Shown: positions 44,223-53,831, numbered from the stretch's first letter. The stretch: DNA of 64,000 nucleotides from a bacterium (GCA_019752925.1 JAIELP010000002.1:124001-188000); one strand, 5' to 3'. Translations and numbers: made by a program. The notes: generated by a model not told the origin, from the letters alone.

Positions 44223-45831
44223 TGCGACCTTAGGCGACTTTAATTACAATAAAGATAAAATTTTAAACTACATCCAGAGTGCTAAAGAAAAAAAAGCAGA
44301 GCTGGTAATTTTTCCTGAAGCCAGCCTTTTTGGTTACCACCCATTTGACTTACTTGAGCGCGAAGCCCTTGTTGATCAACAAACTAAAACTCTGAAAGAT
44401 CTTGTAAAAAAAATCCCTGCTGGAATTTTTGTATTAGTTGGCGGATTTGAAAAAAATAAAAACAAAAAAGGCCGTCCTTATTACAATGTAGTTTTTTTGT
44501 GCGCCAAGAATAAAATTCTTAAAACCTTCAGAAAAGAATTGTTGCCGACAGGGGATGTTTTTGATGAAGCCCGCTTTATTGAAAAAGGAAAGTTGAGCGA
44601 AAACTATTTTAAAATAGGCAGTAAAAAATTCTTTTTAACCATTTGTGAAGATATATGGGCTTGGGAAAACAAAAAAGGCGAATCTATTTACCTTGAAAAC
44701 CCACTTAAAAAAATTAAAAAGCAAAAAGTTGATTTAGTTATTAACATGAGTGCCTCACCTTTTTTTCAGGGAAAACTCAAGCAACGTGAGTATGTAGTTC
44801 AAAAAACAGCTAAGCATTTTAAAGCACCTATGGTGTACGTAAACCTAGTAGGCGCACAGGACGAAATTATCTACGACGGTCAGAGTTTTTTGGTAGATAA
44901 AAAGGGTATAACTCGGTTTTCTTGCTTAGATTTTGAAGAAGATCTTAACGTCTTTGATTTAGACACGCTGGAAGACTGGAACGGTCGCGGCGCTAAAAAT
45001 AAAATCTTAGAAACTGAACAATTACGCAAAGCACTGGTTCTTGGAATAAAAGATTTTTGTGGCAAAACAGGACTTTCAAAAGTTCATCTTGGATTATCAG
45101 GTGGTATTGATTCAGCAGTCGTAGCCTGCTTAGCTGTAGATGCATTAGGCCCCAACAACGTAAAACTTTTTGCATTACCGACGAAGTTTAATCAAAAGCA
45201 GAGTTTTGACCTGGCCCAAACGTTAGCGAAGAACTTGAAAATTGATTTACAGACGATTTCAATTCAATCTGTTTTTGAAAATATTAAATCTGTAGTCGAC
45301 CAAGAATATAAAATTAATGAGTTTAGTTTGGTTCACGAAAATCTACAGTCGCGTATTCGTGGTCTATTAATGATGGCTTATTCAAATAAGGCAGGAAGCT
45401 TACTGTTAACTACGGGCAATAAATCAGAGTATGCAACCGGCTATGCAACGCTTTATGGTGATATGTGCGGAGGCCTAGCCGTCATAGGCGATTTAACTAA
45501 AAAACAAGTTTACCAATTGGCGGAGCACTTTAATAAAGAATATGAACTTATTCCTCATGAGATTATCACCCGTCCTCCGTCTGCAGAATTAAGACCTAAT
45601 CAAAAAGATCAGGATAGCCTGCCGGAGTATGATGTTTTAGACCAAGCCGTTGTTGATATAGTAGAAGACCGTAAGCGTGCAAAATCTAAAATAGATAAAT
45701 GGCTCGTTGATATTTTGATGAAAACCGAGTTCAAACGCTGGCAGTCGGCTCCCGTATTAAAGGTATCAGAGCATTCTTTTGGCCGCGGCCGCCGCTACCC
45801 GGTGGCGCACAGGTCAAAAGAATGCGTCTAA
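44197..45831 (+). CDS. nadE: Glutamine-dependent NAD+ synthetase
   Basis: A 544-residue two-domain enzyme that forms NAD from deamido-NAD with ammonia from glutamine. The N-terminal nitrilase-type glutaminase (about 1-255) has Glu in LVIFPEASLFGYHP, Lys in FRKELLPTGDVFDE and Cys in FFLTICEDIWAWE. The C-terminal synthetase shows the PP-loop LGLSGGIDSAVVACL, LLTTGNKSEYATGYATLYGDM and a GDLTKKQVY region. The ATG at 44197 has GAGG at a good distance. NadD in the fusion near 34.8 kb makes its substrate. Confidence 0.95.
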   Translation: MRIALAQINATLGDFNYNKDKILNYIQSAKEKKAELVIFPEASLFGYHPFDLLEREALVDQQTKTLKDLVKKIPAGIFVLVGGFEKNKNKKGRPYYNVVFLCAKNKILKTFRKELLPTGDVFDEARFIEKGKLSENYFKIGSKKFFLTICEDIWAWENKKGESIYLENPLKKIKKQKVDLVINMSASPFFQGKLKQREYVVQKTAKHFKAPMVYVNLVGAQDEIIYDGQSFLVDKKGITRFSCLDFEEDLNVFDLDTLEDWNGRGAKNKILETEQLRKALVLGIKDFCGKTGLSKVHLGLSGGIDSAVVACLAVDALGPNNVKLFALPTKFNQKQSFDLAQTLAKNLKIDLQTISIQSVFENIKSVVDQEYKINEFSLVHENLQSRIRGLLMMAYSNKAGSLLLTTGNKSEYATGYATLYGDMCGGLAVIGDLTKKQVYQLAEHFNKEYELIPHEIITRPPSAELRPNQKDQDSLPEYDVLDQAVVDIVEDRKRAKSKIDKWLVDILMKTEFKRWQSAPVLKVSEHSFGRGRRYPVAHRSKECV

Positions 45832-45855
45832 CAAAAAAAGTCAGCCGTCTCATTT

Positions 45856-45864
45856 TGGTATAAT
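45856..45864 (+). promoter_or_regulatory. Extended -10 promoter ahead of the alpha/beta hydrolase gene
   Basis: TGGTATAAT matches the extended -10 consensus (TGnTATAAT) exactly. No -35 element is clear, as is common for extended -10 promoters. Transcription would start near 45871, about 58 bases before the ATG at 45929. Confidence 0.45.
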
Positions 45865-45928
45865 CAAGTCTAACCTATATCTTTAAAACGGTATTCATCT
45901 TGCTAATGTTTAATCAGCGAGGTGTTTT

Positions 45929-47419
45929 ATGCGAAGTTCTTTAATTTGTGTTTCATTGATTGCTGTGGCCCTTTCATCTTGTGGTCAAAAGTCTAAAAAT
46001 GACGATACTGCCGGAGTGGAAGTTCCAGTTGTAACTAAAGCAGTAACAGAAAAAAACTATCTAAATGGTAAAAAATTCTGTGAAACGTACAAAGATATAA
46101 CCTCAAAAGAAATTGGTAAATACGTAAAAGTTCCTTTGTCTTATTCTGGCGAAAGCAATGAAACTATGGAGATTTACACTTACACATCAAAGCCATTTGA
46201 TGCCAAAAAACCAACAGTTATATTTGTAGACGGCGGTCCCGGACAAAATACCCACGGCATGAGAGAATATTTACCGGAAGAAGTAAATCAAATTAATTTC
46301 GATCAGCGCGGACTTGGTTGTTCAGCGCCAGAAACCTTTGCACAATATAAGAATGCAGATTTGTTTTCCACAGAAAACAATGTGCGTGACATCGATTTAA
46401 TCCGCAAAGCGTATGGCCTTGATAAAGTTACTATTCATGGACTTAGTTATGGAACAGTACCCGCAACAGTTTATGGATCTACATTTAAAGAGTCGGCGCG
46501 ATCTATAATTTTAGAAGGTGTTTTAGGCAGCACTCAGTTTATGCATAAGGATGAATATAAAGTCGAAAAACTGAATTTAGCCATAGCTGATTTAAATAAA
46601 GAGCAAAGAAAAGCTATTGAAGATGGTTTTGAGAAAAAAGATAAAAATATTAAAAACCTGCTTACATTAATATACCAGTCATTTTACTCTAACGGTGGTA
46701 TGAGGAAAGTCAAAGAGAAGTACTTAAAGAATTTCTTTAACGACGACGGATCGATAAATGCAGAATACGCAAAAAATATCGATGAGTATCTAAAAGACGA
46801 CAATCAGTATCAGTATGAACAACAGCCAGCTACAGTAGATGAGCACATCTATGCGGTTATTGCCTGCCGCGATCTAGATAGACTTAAAAGCCAGGATACT
46901 TATGTCGCATACAGCGCTGAGAAAGGATTTTTCATTAAAAATGATCCAGAGGGCGAAGCTGACTTTACTAAATACTGCGCCGATCATGGAGTACCAAAGA
47001 GCAAGATGACTCCTTACGATTATACAAAACATAAACTGGTAATGCCGACTTATTATTTTCAAGGAAGTCATGACGGAGCGACTGGTGCAGAAGGCGCCAT
47101 AAACCACTGGAGACAGAACGCTCAAGACACAGGCTACTTTATGTTAATGCAAAAAGGCGGACACAATCCTTACTTAAGTATGATTCGGGTAAAACCGGAT
47201 GAAAAAGATCAAGAGCTATTAGAAATACAAAAAGCAAATTTTGGTCTTTTTGTAAATGCAGTTGAAGCTAAACCAATCACGCGCGAAGATATCGCACGCG
47301 TAAATGCAACAAAATCCGATTATAAATGGGTCTTGTATTTAGCTGAAGATGTAAACTCGGACGCTTGGAAAAAGGAACTCGAGGGTATTAAAGAGTTCCG
47401 TAAAGATAATTTAAATTAA
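45929..47419 (+). CDS. Alpha/beta hydrolase lipoprotein (S33-type peptidase-like)
   Basis: A 496-residue protein with a lipoprotein signal peptide (LSSC lipobox near residues 16-19). The alpha/beta hydrolase core shows VIFVDGGPGQN (oxyanion loop), INFDQRGLGCSAP and the nucleophile elbow GLSYGT. His of the triad is probably in MQKGGHNPYLS and Asp in YYFQGSHDGATG. This resembles tripeptidyl-aminopeptidase and proline-iminopeptidase enzymes, so a periplasmic peptidase or esterase is likely. GAGG lies 7 bases before the ATG. Convergent with dnaQ, overlapping by 4 bases. Confidence 0.87.
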   Translation: MRSSLICVSLIAVALSSCGQKSKNDDTAGVEVPVVTKAVTEKNYLNGKKFCETYKDITSKEIGKYVKVPLSYSGESNETMEIYTYTSKPFDAKKPTVIFVDGGPGQNTHGMREYLPEEVNQINFDQRGLGCSAPETFAQYKNADLFSTENNVRDIDLIRKAYGLDKVTIHGLSYGTVPATVYGSTFKESARSIILEGVLGSTQFMHKDEYKVEKLNLAIADLNKEQRKAIEDGFEKKDKNIKNLLTLIYQSFYSNGGMRKVKEKYLKNFFNDDGSINAEYAKNIDEYLKDDNQYQYEQQPATVDEHIYAVIACRDLDRLKSQDTYVAYSAEKGFFIKNDPEGEADFTKYCADHGVPKSKMTPYDYTKHKLVMPTYYFQGSHDGATGAEGAINHWRQNAQDTGYFMLMQKGGHNPYLSMIRVKPDEKDQELLEIQKANFGLFVNAVEAKPITREDIARVNATKSDYKWVLYLAEDVNSDAWKKELEGIKEFRKDNLN

Positions 47420-48030
47420 AAATCTAAAAAGCCCATTTGTTTGGGCTGACGTACAATTTGCGGGAACTTAAGTTCCGGTTTACCAGTAAGCGCCACAAGG
47501 TTTTCTATTTGTGGTGCTTTTCCGCCTACAGAAATACGCTTTACTAACTCAATAAATAAATGGCCGCAGTAAGTCGCATCTTCTTCAGCTCTGTGAAATC
47601 CTGCTGAGGGAATTTTAAGATGTTGTACAAGAGTTCCTAATTTGTAATTAGCTAATCCGGGAAAAACCTTACGACTTATTGGTAAAGAATCCAGAATCAC
47701 TCCGAGTGGAGCCGGCATTTCATGCTTTTTGATATCGGCAATTAAGAACTGGGCATCGAATGGGGCATTGTGAGCCACCATCGGCATGTCTTCACAAAAT
47801 TCTGCAAATGAGGCAAGTAAGCTATCGATTTTAGGTTTTCCGAAAACCATGTCATCAGTAATTCCGTTAACCGCTGATGCTCCTGGAGGAATGCTTCTCA
47901 TTGGGTCCACTAGAGTTGAAAAAACGCTTTCAACCACTCCGTTGTTGAAGCGCACAGCTCCAATTTCAACGATTTGGTCAACACCGGGTACAGTTCCTGT
48001 AGTTTCTAAGTCAAATGCTATGAATCTCAT
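47416..48030 (-). CDS. DnaQ-type 3'-5' exonuclease (DNA polymerase III epsilon family)
   Basis: A 204-residue DEDDh exonuclease. Exo I is FIAFDLETTGTVPG (D-x-E), Exo II MVAHNAPFDAQFL, and Exo III HRAEEDATYCGHLF (H-x4-D). It may be the proofreading subunit of DNA polymerase III or a related repair nuclease; stand-alone short forms cannot be told apart by motif. The ATG at 48030 matches where the fold begins; a GTG at 48075 would overlap the divergent ferredoxin gene. The two starts are only 23 bases apart. Confidence 0.9.
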   Translation of the reverse strand: MRFIAFDLETTGTVPGVDQIVEIGAVRFNNGVVESVFSTLVDPMRSIPPGASAVNGITDDMVFGKPKIDSLLASFAEFCEDMPMVAHNAPFDAQFLIADIKKHEMPAPLGVILDSLPISRKVFPGLANYKLGTLVQHLKIPSAGFHRAEEDATYCGHLFIELVKRISVGGKAPQIENLVALTGKPELKFPQIVRQPKQMGFLDF

Positions 48031-48053
48031 ATTAAATTTGATACAAATATTCT

Positions 48054-48371
48054 GTGTCTGTTTCAACAAAAACACTTCAAATAAGCGGTTTATTTTCTCC
48101 TTTGGAATTTAACAGAGGTGAGAATTTATTAGATACATTAAATGCAAACAAAGTGAGCATTTCGCAGTCCTGTGATGGTAATGGCTCCTGCACAACTTGC
48201 CGTATTTTTGTACTAAAAGGCCTTGAAAACTGTACTCCGCGTACAGAAATTGAGGCGGAGCGCGCACTCGAAAGAGGTTTTGAAAAATTTGAAAGACTGG
48301 CCTGCCAAACTTGTTTGAACGGTGATGTAGAAATTGAAATACTTAATCCTGAGCCAGTAGAAGACCAATAG
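48054..48371 (+). CDS. 2Fe-2S ferredoxin
   Basis: A 105-residue plant-type ferredoxin fold. Cluster cysteines are in SCDGNGSCTTCRIFV (C-x5-C-x2-C), with the fourth in RLACQTC. The spacing and GSCTTC resemble adrenodoxin/isc-type or general bacterial 2Fe-2S ferredoxins. The GTG start at 48054 is chosen because it precedes the first strand; no ribosome site is visible. It is divergent from the DnaQ gene, with almost no space between them for promoters. The electron partner is unknown. Confidence 0.88.
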   Translation: MSVSTKTLQISGLFSPLEFNRGENLLDTLNANKVSISQSCDGNGSCTTCRIFVLKGLENCTPRTEIEAERALERGFEKFERLACQTCLNGDVEIEILNPEPVEDQ

Positions 48372-48387
48372 TTTTTTTGTTTTTTGA

Positions 48388-49596
48388 CTATTCAACTAAA
48401 TAAAAATTATTTGTATAAATCCATGTAAGCCATTTGATTGCGTCCGGAAGCGGAAAGCGTGGACTGATGCGCACCTGTATTCTGTACGTACCAGGGCCCT
48501 GCAGCGGAAATACTCCTTCGAAAGTGTTTAGTGTATCGATCCGCTCGCCATTTTTAAATAAAACGACTTCGTAAAAAGAAGTCGGCTCAGTAGGAAGTTT
48601 AAAATAAAATTGTAAATCTTTACTTATTTTAGTTTCCTGACCCATAGAATATCTTTTTTGTTTCGGTGTATCTAGCAAGTAAGCTTCAAAACCTTTCGGA
48701 TCGCCTAGAGCATCAAAGCAAATATAAAATTGACCGTTTTTTAAAGCCGATAGAATTTTGACTTTATCCTGACTCATATTACCTGTGAGTTCAGATGTTA
48801 AGAGTAAGTGATTAGAAGCAATCCCGAGAACTTTTTCATAACTCGGAAATTTAATAAGCCAATCAGCAAGAGGCACGGCGCGGGCAGAGGCCTCAGCGCC
48901 CTGAAATGCAACGAGCTTTCTTTTTTGTGCAGCTTGGTCAAACAACATCAGCTCTTCAGTGGGCTCCTGAAATATGCGCATTAGAGCCAGTTTGGGATTA
49001 AATGGATAAAGTAAAATACTCCAGATAGTTGATATTTTTGAATAGTTCCATGCCTGCTGGGACATACTCTTTAAATTGGCTATTTCAATACCGTCTAGCC
49101 CATCAGGAATATCGCCTAACCACGAAAAACCAACCTTAAACGGATGAGCCAGTACCACAAGGCTGTCAGAGTTCTTACTGGCTTTTTCTGAAAGCAAATC
49201 AGATAAAAGCAGTTGAGATTCTCCTTGCTTAAGTCCGAGATTTTTTTCTTTAGTAGAATAATAAATCAGGCGTGAGTCTTTATAGCCGTACTTAGCACCT
49301 TGTAATACACCGACATTTTGTAAATAGCTATCATCAGGAGATTTAATCTGCGGATTTAGATCAGTAATCATTATGAATTTATTTTGCGCCTGCTTAGCCT
49401 CCGCAAGAACCACACTTAATGGCTCGGAGCCTATTGATAGATTGGTATGGATATTCATCGTGAGTTTGTAATCATAGTAAAAATCAGAGGTCTTAACAGT
49501 GCGCGGAGTAAAATCCAGATCAAACTGTGATATGTAAAAACCATAGCTGAAAAAACAAATTAAAAGAAATGCTATGCTGGCTAAAACTCTATTCAT
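48388..49596 (-). CDS. Membrane-anchored PHP-domain-like protein with degenerate metal ligands
   Basis: A 402-residue protein with an N-terminal membrane helix (about 5-22). The 47-340 region follows the PHP phosphoesterase plan: MNIHTNLSIGSEPLSVVLAEA, then FIMITDLN, then VVLAHPFK. In PHP enzymes these are HxH, TDHN and HP; here the second His of HxH is Asn and the His of TDHN is Leu, so metal binding may be lost. The C-terminal 70 residues look like a beta-sandwich. Overlaps the glycosyltransferase gene by 8 bases, so it probably works with it on a surface sugar. Confidence 0.65.
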   Translation of the reverse strand: MNRVLASIAFLLICFFSYGFYISQFDLDFTPRTVKTSDFYYDYKLTMNIHTNLSIGSEPLSVVLAEAKQAQNKFIMITDLNPQIKSPDDSYLQNVGVLQGAKYGYKDSRLIYYSTKEKNLGLKQGESQLLLSDLLSEKASKNSDSLVVLAHPFKVGFSWLGDIPDGLDGIEIANLKSMSQQAWNYSKISTIWSILLYPFNPKLALMRIFQEPTEELMLFDQAAQKRKLVAFQGAEASARAVPLADWLIKFPSYEKVLGIASNHLLLTSELTGNMSQDKVKILSALKNGQFYICFDALGDPKGFEAYLLDTPKQKRYSMGQETKISKDLQFYFKLPTEPTSFYEVVLFKNGERIDTLNTFEGVFPLQGPGTYRIQVRISPRFPLPDAIKWLTWIYTNNFYLVE

Positions 49597-50905
49597 AAGT
49601 AAATTGATAAAGCTCTAAACCATTATTGTCAAAGCTGCGAATTTTAGTTTTTTTATATTTGTCATATTTGCTGGGCCAGGCACTGTAGTCGTTTTTAAGA
49701 GCATAAAACTGTCTGGCCGTGGGCGTTGATTCGGGCAATGAGTCATAAAAATCATGACGGCTGAGCTCACTTAGCTTGGGAACAGTTTTTCCGGTTTTCC
49801 AAGTTAGCAGGGAAGCTACCTGATAGCTTGGGCCATAAAGCGGCTGGTATTCGTTAACGACAGCTTCTACTTCAGTAAATTGCAATGAATTGATCAGATT
49901 TTTTCTAACCTTTTGACTTTGTGGCATCAGAAAAAAAATGCACATTAAAGTATAAAAAAACAGCCAATAAACGGTGGCCGCTTTAAAATATTTTTTAGAA
50001 GACACCGAAACAAAGTGAGCGGCCGAGTGTAAATGAGAAGTGAGCGGCCAATTTCCTTCGACAACCGATTTGAAAGAGCTAATAAAGAAAAACCCAAGCT
50101 GTGTGATTGAAAAAGTCTTATCAACCAGATGAATGCTTTTTTTAAATAAATTTATGGCAATAAAAGGATTAATTATTAAAAACTGAGCGATCAAATACCC
50201 CATTGGCCAATCCCATTCAAACTGGCTTTCACCGAAGCCATGATTAATCTGGAACAAAAAAGAAGACCACTGATTATTATAATTCCAAACAATAACTGGA
50301 AGGCTGAAAATAAATCCTGTAATAAGAGTGAAGAGTATTCCAGCAGGACGCAGGCTTAATATTTTTTTTGAAATAACGAGATAAATCAATCCGGCCAATA
50401 CAAACAGCACTATATGATATTTCGAACAGAATCCTAGCCCTAGAAATAGCCCAAGCAAAGTATACCAGCGTAGCTGAGAGCTCTGAATGATTTTTACATA
50501 ACACAAATAAGAAAGCGTCCAAAAAAGAACCAGGGGCGTGTCAGGAGTGGCCAGTATTGAGCCAATACCTAAAAGTGGATTTAAAAGCAATAGAACTAAA
50601 TACCAAAAAATATTTTCATCATTGAAATTTTTTAAACGCAGAATTTTTATCCAGATTAACGATACAAAAAACCCTGCCAGAATAAATATAATACGCAATG
50701 AAAGTGGGTTTCCAGTTGGAAGAAATAAATGTCCTAAGCTAATAAACCAGCTGACCATTGCTGGGTGATCGAAATAGCTCAACTGAGGATGTAAAGACCA
50801 AATATAATAATAGGCTTCGTCGCCAAATATAGGAATAAAGTACGCCAGCAAAATTTTGCAGATCAGCGAAGATATTAATAAAAAAATAATATTTTTATTT
50901 TTCAA
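49589..50905 (-). CDS. GT39/GT83-type membrane glycosyltransferase
   Basis: A 438-residue polytopic membrane protein (about ten helices). The first loop holds IFGDEAYYYIWSLHPQLSYFDHPAMVSW (split here as FGDEAYYYIW and SYFDHPAM), the DE-containing motif of dolichyl-phosphate-mannose transferase/ArnT-like enzymes. These use a polyprenyl-phosphate sugar to modify lipid A, proteins or glycans outside the membrane. The start is TTG with GGA close ahead. The 3' end overlaps the PHP-like gene by 8 bases. Acceptor unknown. Confidence 0.87.
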   Translation of the reverse strand: MKNKNIIFLLISSLICKILLAYFIPIFGDEAYYYIWSLHPQLSYFDHPAMVSWFISLGHLFLPTGNPLSLRIIFILAGFFVSLIWIKILRLKNFNDENIFWYLVLLLLNPLLGIGSILATPDTPLVLFWTLSYLCYVKIIQSSQLRWYTLLGLFLGLGFCSKYHIVLFVLAGLIYLVISKKILSLRPAGILFTLITGFIFSLPVIVWNYNNQWSSFLFQINHGFGESQFEWDWPMGYLIAQFLIINPFIAINLFKKSIHLVDKTFSITQLGFFFISSFKSVVEGNWPLTSHLHSAAHFVSVSSKKYFKAATVYWLFFYTLMCIFFLMPQSQKVRKNLINSLQFTEVEAVVNEYQPLYGPSYQVASLLTWKTGKTVPKLSELSRHDFYDSLPESTPTARQFYALKNDYSAWPSKYDKYKKTKIRSFDNNGLELYQFTYE

Positions 50906-50927
50906 ATTCCATCACTTAAACTTAATA

Positions 50928-51854
50928 CTAAAATGCCAGCTTAAGGGGTTTATTGTTTGAAGAGCCGCTTCCATACTCAACGCCGTTAATACTGATTTTC
51001 ACTGCGGCAGGATCTGCCGATTTAAGGTATAAACCCACTTTAGATCTTAAAATCTGCACCTGGTTAGCCGAAATTTTTAAAGAAACAAACTTAGCAGAGT
51101 CGGCTTTCGAATAAAACACTTCCGTATCTTTTTTACCTTCAATTAAAACTTCAACGGGCTTACCGCTGGATTTTGCAAAACCTTCTTCTGCGGGAGTGTC
51201 ATCTTTAGGAGGCGTTGCCGCTTGCGATGCATCGGCCGATTCTATTGTCGCGGCAAGCTCTGCAGGCTTGCTGTTATCTGAGCTAACAGCAGATGTTAAG
51301 TCAGAAGAGTTTACTTCTGCTGCAGTAGAGGACACTTCTGTATTAACTTCCGCATTTTCTGCACTAATTGCAACAGGGTTAGCTTTGAAGTTATCAATAA
51401 TTTTATTTGTAATAACCAATACCACAACCAGTCCAACTGCAATTGCGATCATAAGAACAACCTTTTTTGGGTTTTCTACATTTAAGTTAGCATTCGGTAA
51501 ATTAGGAGTTTTGTTGGAATAATTCTGTGATGTGTGTTTCAGGGCCGGGCGCGGAGCTTTAATATTGTTTTCGTTAGCTGGAACAGGCATAGGTGGTGGA
51601 ACTTTAGGAAGTGGATTAGTTGAGCCCATTTCTTCCTGGAATTGGCGCAATACTTGTTCGGCATCTAATTTTAATAATTGAGCGTAGCTTTTAACAAATC
51701 CACGAACAAAGGTTTTAGCCGGCAGCTGATCTAAATTTCCAGACTCGATGGCATTAATAATTTTTGAACTCAACTTTAGCGACAGGGCCACATCTTGCAC
51801 GCTCAGATTTTTATTGATTCTTTCTGACTTAAGTAACTCGCCGGTTATTTTCAT
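50928..51854 (-). CDS. rodZ: RodZ-like cytoskeletal helix-turn-helix membrane protein
   Basis: A 308-residue protein with the RodZ layout. The N-terminal HTH (1-70, GELLKSERINKNLSVQDVAL, LPAKTFVRGFVKSYAQLL) binds MreB in known RodZ. A Pro/Asn linker leads to one membrane helix (about 131-150). A Ser/Ala-rich stretch and a C-terminal DUF4115 beta domain (VEVLIEGKKDTEVFYSKA to NNKPLKLAF) follow. RodZ links MreB to the cell-wall elongation machine. The start overlaps the stop of a PilF-like TPR lipoprotein by 4 bases, a pairing known from other bacteria. Confidence 0.92.
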   Translation of the reverse strand: MKITGELLKSERINKNLSVQDVALSLKLSSKIINAIESGNLDQLPAKTFVRGFVKSYAQLLKLDAEQVLRQFQEEMGSTNPLPKVPPPMPVPANENNIKAPRPALKHTSQNYSNKTPNLPNANLNVENPKKVVLMIAIAVGLVVVLVITNKIIDNFKANPVAISAENAEVNTEVSSTAAEVNSSDLTSAVSSDNSKPAELAATIESADASQAATPPKDDTPAEEGFAKSSGKPVEVLIEGKKDTEVFYSKADSAKFVSLKISANQVQILRSKVGLYLKSADPAAVKISINGVEYGSGSSNNKPLKLAF

Positions 51855-52618
51855 ATGCCGCCCTTTTTTATAAGCTGTAACATTCTTTGTGCTTTTTCAT
51901 TGTTGTAACCGTTTGGATAAGCTTTAACTAAATCTTCAAAACGGAATTTGGCTTTTTCTTTTTGATTGTTACGGTAGAGAGCAATGGCCGAGTAAAAAAG
52001 AGCCTCATCCGACTCAATTTGCTGACAGAAAGGCAAAGCCTTTTCTAATTGCGATACGGCCAAGATAGTATCTTTAAGTTCGAGATAGCTACGGCCTAAA
52101 TAAACCTGTGTATAACAATTTTCACGATCGCGCTCTAAAGATTTTTTAAAATAGGTAATAGCTTCGGTGTATTTTTTGCGTTTAAATTCCAAAATCCCGT
52201 AATTAGCATAAGCTTTTGGAAAATCCACATAAGTTAAATCTGTCATAACGTCTTTTAACATCTCTTCAGCTTGACGGTATTGACCTATTTCCAGATAAAC
52301 GCGCCCCAAGTTATTTTTGGCATCGGTAAAATCGGGCCTAATTTTAATAGCTTTTTTATAATGTTTTTCTGCTAATTCATAGCGTTCGCGCATGAAGTAA
52401 ACCAAACCCAAGTTAGCCTGAACTGCGGGATTTTCAGGACTGAGGTCTTCCGCCGTCAATAATTCCTTTAGCGCCAAAGGGTAGTTTTCGCCCTTGATGT
52501 ATTCATTTGCTATTTGCAGATGCAGATCGGCGCTTTCTTTTTTTTCGTCAGAAACAGACATTGTACCGCAGCCAAATAAATTGAATGCCAAAAATAAAGC
52601 AATAATTAATCTATGCAT
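51851..52618 (-). CDS. PilF/PilW-like TPR lipoprotein
   Basis: A 255-residue protein with a lipoprotein signal (LFGC lipobox at residues 14-17). Five to six TPR units follow, clearest at QIANEYIKGENYPLALKELL, PAVQANLGLVYFMRERYELAE, TDAKNNLGRVYLEIGQYRQA and CYTQVYLGRSYLELKDT. This matches PilF/PilW, which helps assemble the type IV pilus secretin PilQ in the outer membrane. Its last 4 bases overlap rodZ, so the two are coupled. Family confident; pilus role is inferred, with pilT also present in the window. Confidence 0.87.
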   Translation of the reverse strand: MHRLIIALFLAFNLFGCGTMSVSDEKKESADLHLQIANEYIKGENYPLALKELLTAEDLSPENPAVQANLGLVYFMRERYELAEKHYKKAIKIRPDFTDAKNNLGRVYLEIGQYRQAEEMLKDVMTDLTYVDFPKAYANYGILEFKRKKYTEAITYFKKSLERDRENCYTQVYLGRSYLELKDTILAVSQLEKALPFCQQIESDEALFYSAIALYRNNQKEKAKFRFEDLVKAYPNGYNNEKAQRMLQLIKKGGI

Positions 52619-52665
52619 ATAATATAGCGTAACACCTGAGTGTACTCAGTCAATTACATACTGAA

Positions 52666-53784
52666 TTATTTGCTCAGTAAAACGAGAGTTTCAAAATGAT
52701 CGGTTTGCGGAAACATATCAAAAATTTGCAAGTGAGATATTTTGTATTCGGGACAAGAAGTTAATATTTTTTTAAGGTCACGGGCCAAAAATACTGGATG
52801 ACAGCTAATGTACACAAGACAGTTCGGAGAAGCCTCAATTACTTTACTTAAAACAATATCAGAACAGCCTGATCTGGGTGGGTCCAACAGGATCAGATCG
52901 TTAGAGAGGTCTCTGCGTGAAACAAAAGATTCACAATCCGATGTAAAAGCAAAAAGTCGCTTTTGCAACTTCATCTCTGTGAGTTTTTTTGTGGAAAACG
53001 CTGTGAGTTTAGGATTCATCTCAACGCTTTCGATCTGCGTATGAGTTAATTCTCTTAAAAGTGGAAAGGTAAAGTTGCCGGCGCCAGCATAAAGCTCGGT
53101 TAAAAATTGCGGGTTTAATGGCTTTATAAGGTCCAACGTGGTGTTTACAAGCTGCTCGTTAACCTGATTATTAACCTGCGAAAAAGAAAGCCCTTCACCA
53201 TCTTCGCCTATCGGGTAATGCTCAATTTGATTTAAATGGTTGATGCGAATTTCAAACTTTCGAATTTCTTTACTCGGTCTAAGGTTCTTTTTAAGTTCAG
53301 GAATTTTAGTAGAAATGTCATCTTCGGCTATCAAGCAAGAATTAATATCTACAATTTGATGACTGCCTTTTTTAAAATATCCGATTTCAGAGCCCAGCTG
53401 CTTAAGTTGAATTCGGTTACGATAATTAAAGCATTTAGGAGAATTAACTGTTGGTAAAAGCGAGTATTGATGTTCTGGAATAAATTTTTTAAGTAAATCG
53501 GTCAGGATCAGCTCTTTTTGCAACACTTGTTCAGCTTCAGTGATGTGCTGCCAAGAACAGCCTCCGCAAGCGGTAAAGTACTGGCAAGGCGGGGGTCTGC
53601 GGCTTGAAGATGCGCTAAGTATTTCAATGATTTCACCATTTAGGTGGTTTTTTTCCACATGGGTGATTTTAATTTTAACTTTTTCATTGGGTGCTGCGAG
53701 TGGAATAAATACTACGAGAGATTTATCCTGATATTGTATGCGGGCCAAAGCGTCGCCGCCAACTACGAGTTTTTCAACATCCAC
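52666..53784 (-). CDS. RNA uracil-C5 methyltransferase, RlmD/TrmA family
   Basis: A 372-residue enzyme that methylates C5 of uridine in rRNA or tRNA with SAM. A TRAM domain (VEKLVVGGDALARIQYQDKS) precedes the cluster region CQYFTACGGCSWQH (C-x5-C-x2-C). The SAM site is LTELYAGAGNFTFPLL; catalytic LLDPPRSGCSD and YISCHPVFLARDL follow. The frame extends upstream to a GTG at 53874, but those 30 residues are low-complexity, lack a ribosome site and contain the ndk terminator, so I place the start at GTG 53784. RlmC or RlmD versus TrmA cannot be told. Confidence 0.9.
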   Translation of the reverse strand: MDVEKLVVGGDALARIQYQDKSLVVFIPLAAPNEKVKIKITHVEKNHLNGEIIEILSASSSRRPPPCQYFTACGGCSWQHITEAEQVLQKELILTDLLKKFIPEHQYSLLPTVNSPKCFNYRNRIQLKQLGSEIGYFKKGSHQIVDINSCLIAEDDISTKIPELKKNLRPSKEIRKFEIRINHLNQIEHYPIGEDGEGLSFSQVNNQVNEQLVNTTLDLIKPLNPQFLTELYAGAGNFTFPLLRELTHTQIESVEMNPKLTAFSTKKLTEMKLQKRLFAFTSDCESFVSRRDLSNDLILLDPPRSGCSDIVLSKVIEASPNCLVYISCHPVFLARDLKKILTSCPEYKISHLQIFDMFPQTDHFETLVLLSK

Positions 53785-53800
53785 AATATGCTCAGAATGT

Positions 53801-53831
53801 AAAAGGGACTCTAAACCAGAGCCCCTTTTAT
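53801..53831 (-). terminator. Rho-independent terminator of ndk, lying in the frame of the methyltransferase gene
   Basis: On the minus strand AAAAGGGGCTC and GAGTCCCTTTT form an 11-bp stem (one G-U pair) with a 7-base loop, ending in a T run. It is about 50 bases after the ndk stop at 53882. Its position inside the longer reading frame of the methyltransferase argues for the shorter start. Confidence 0.75.
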
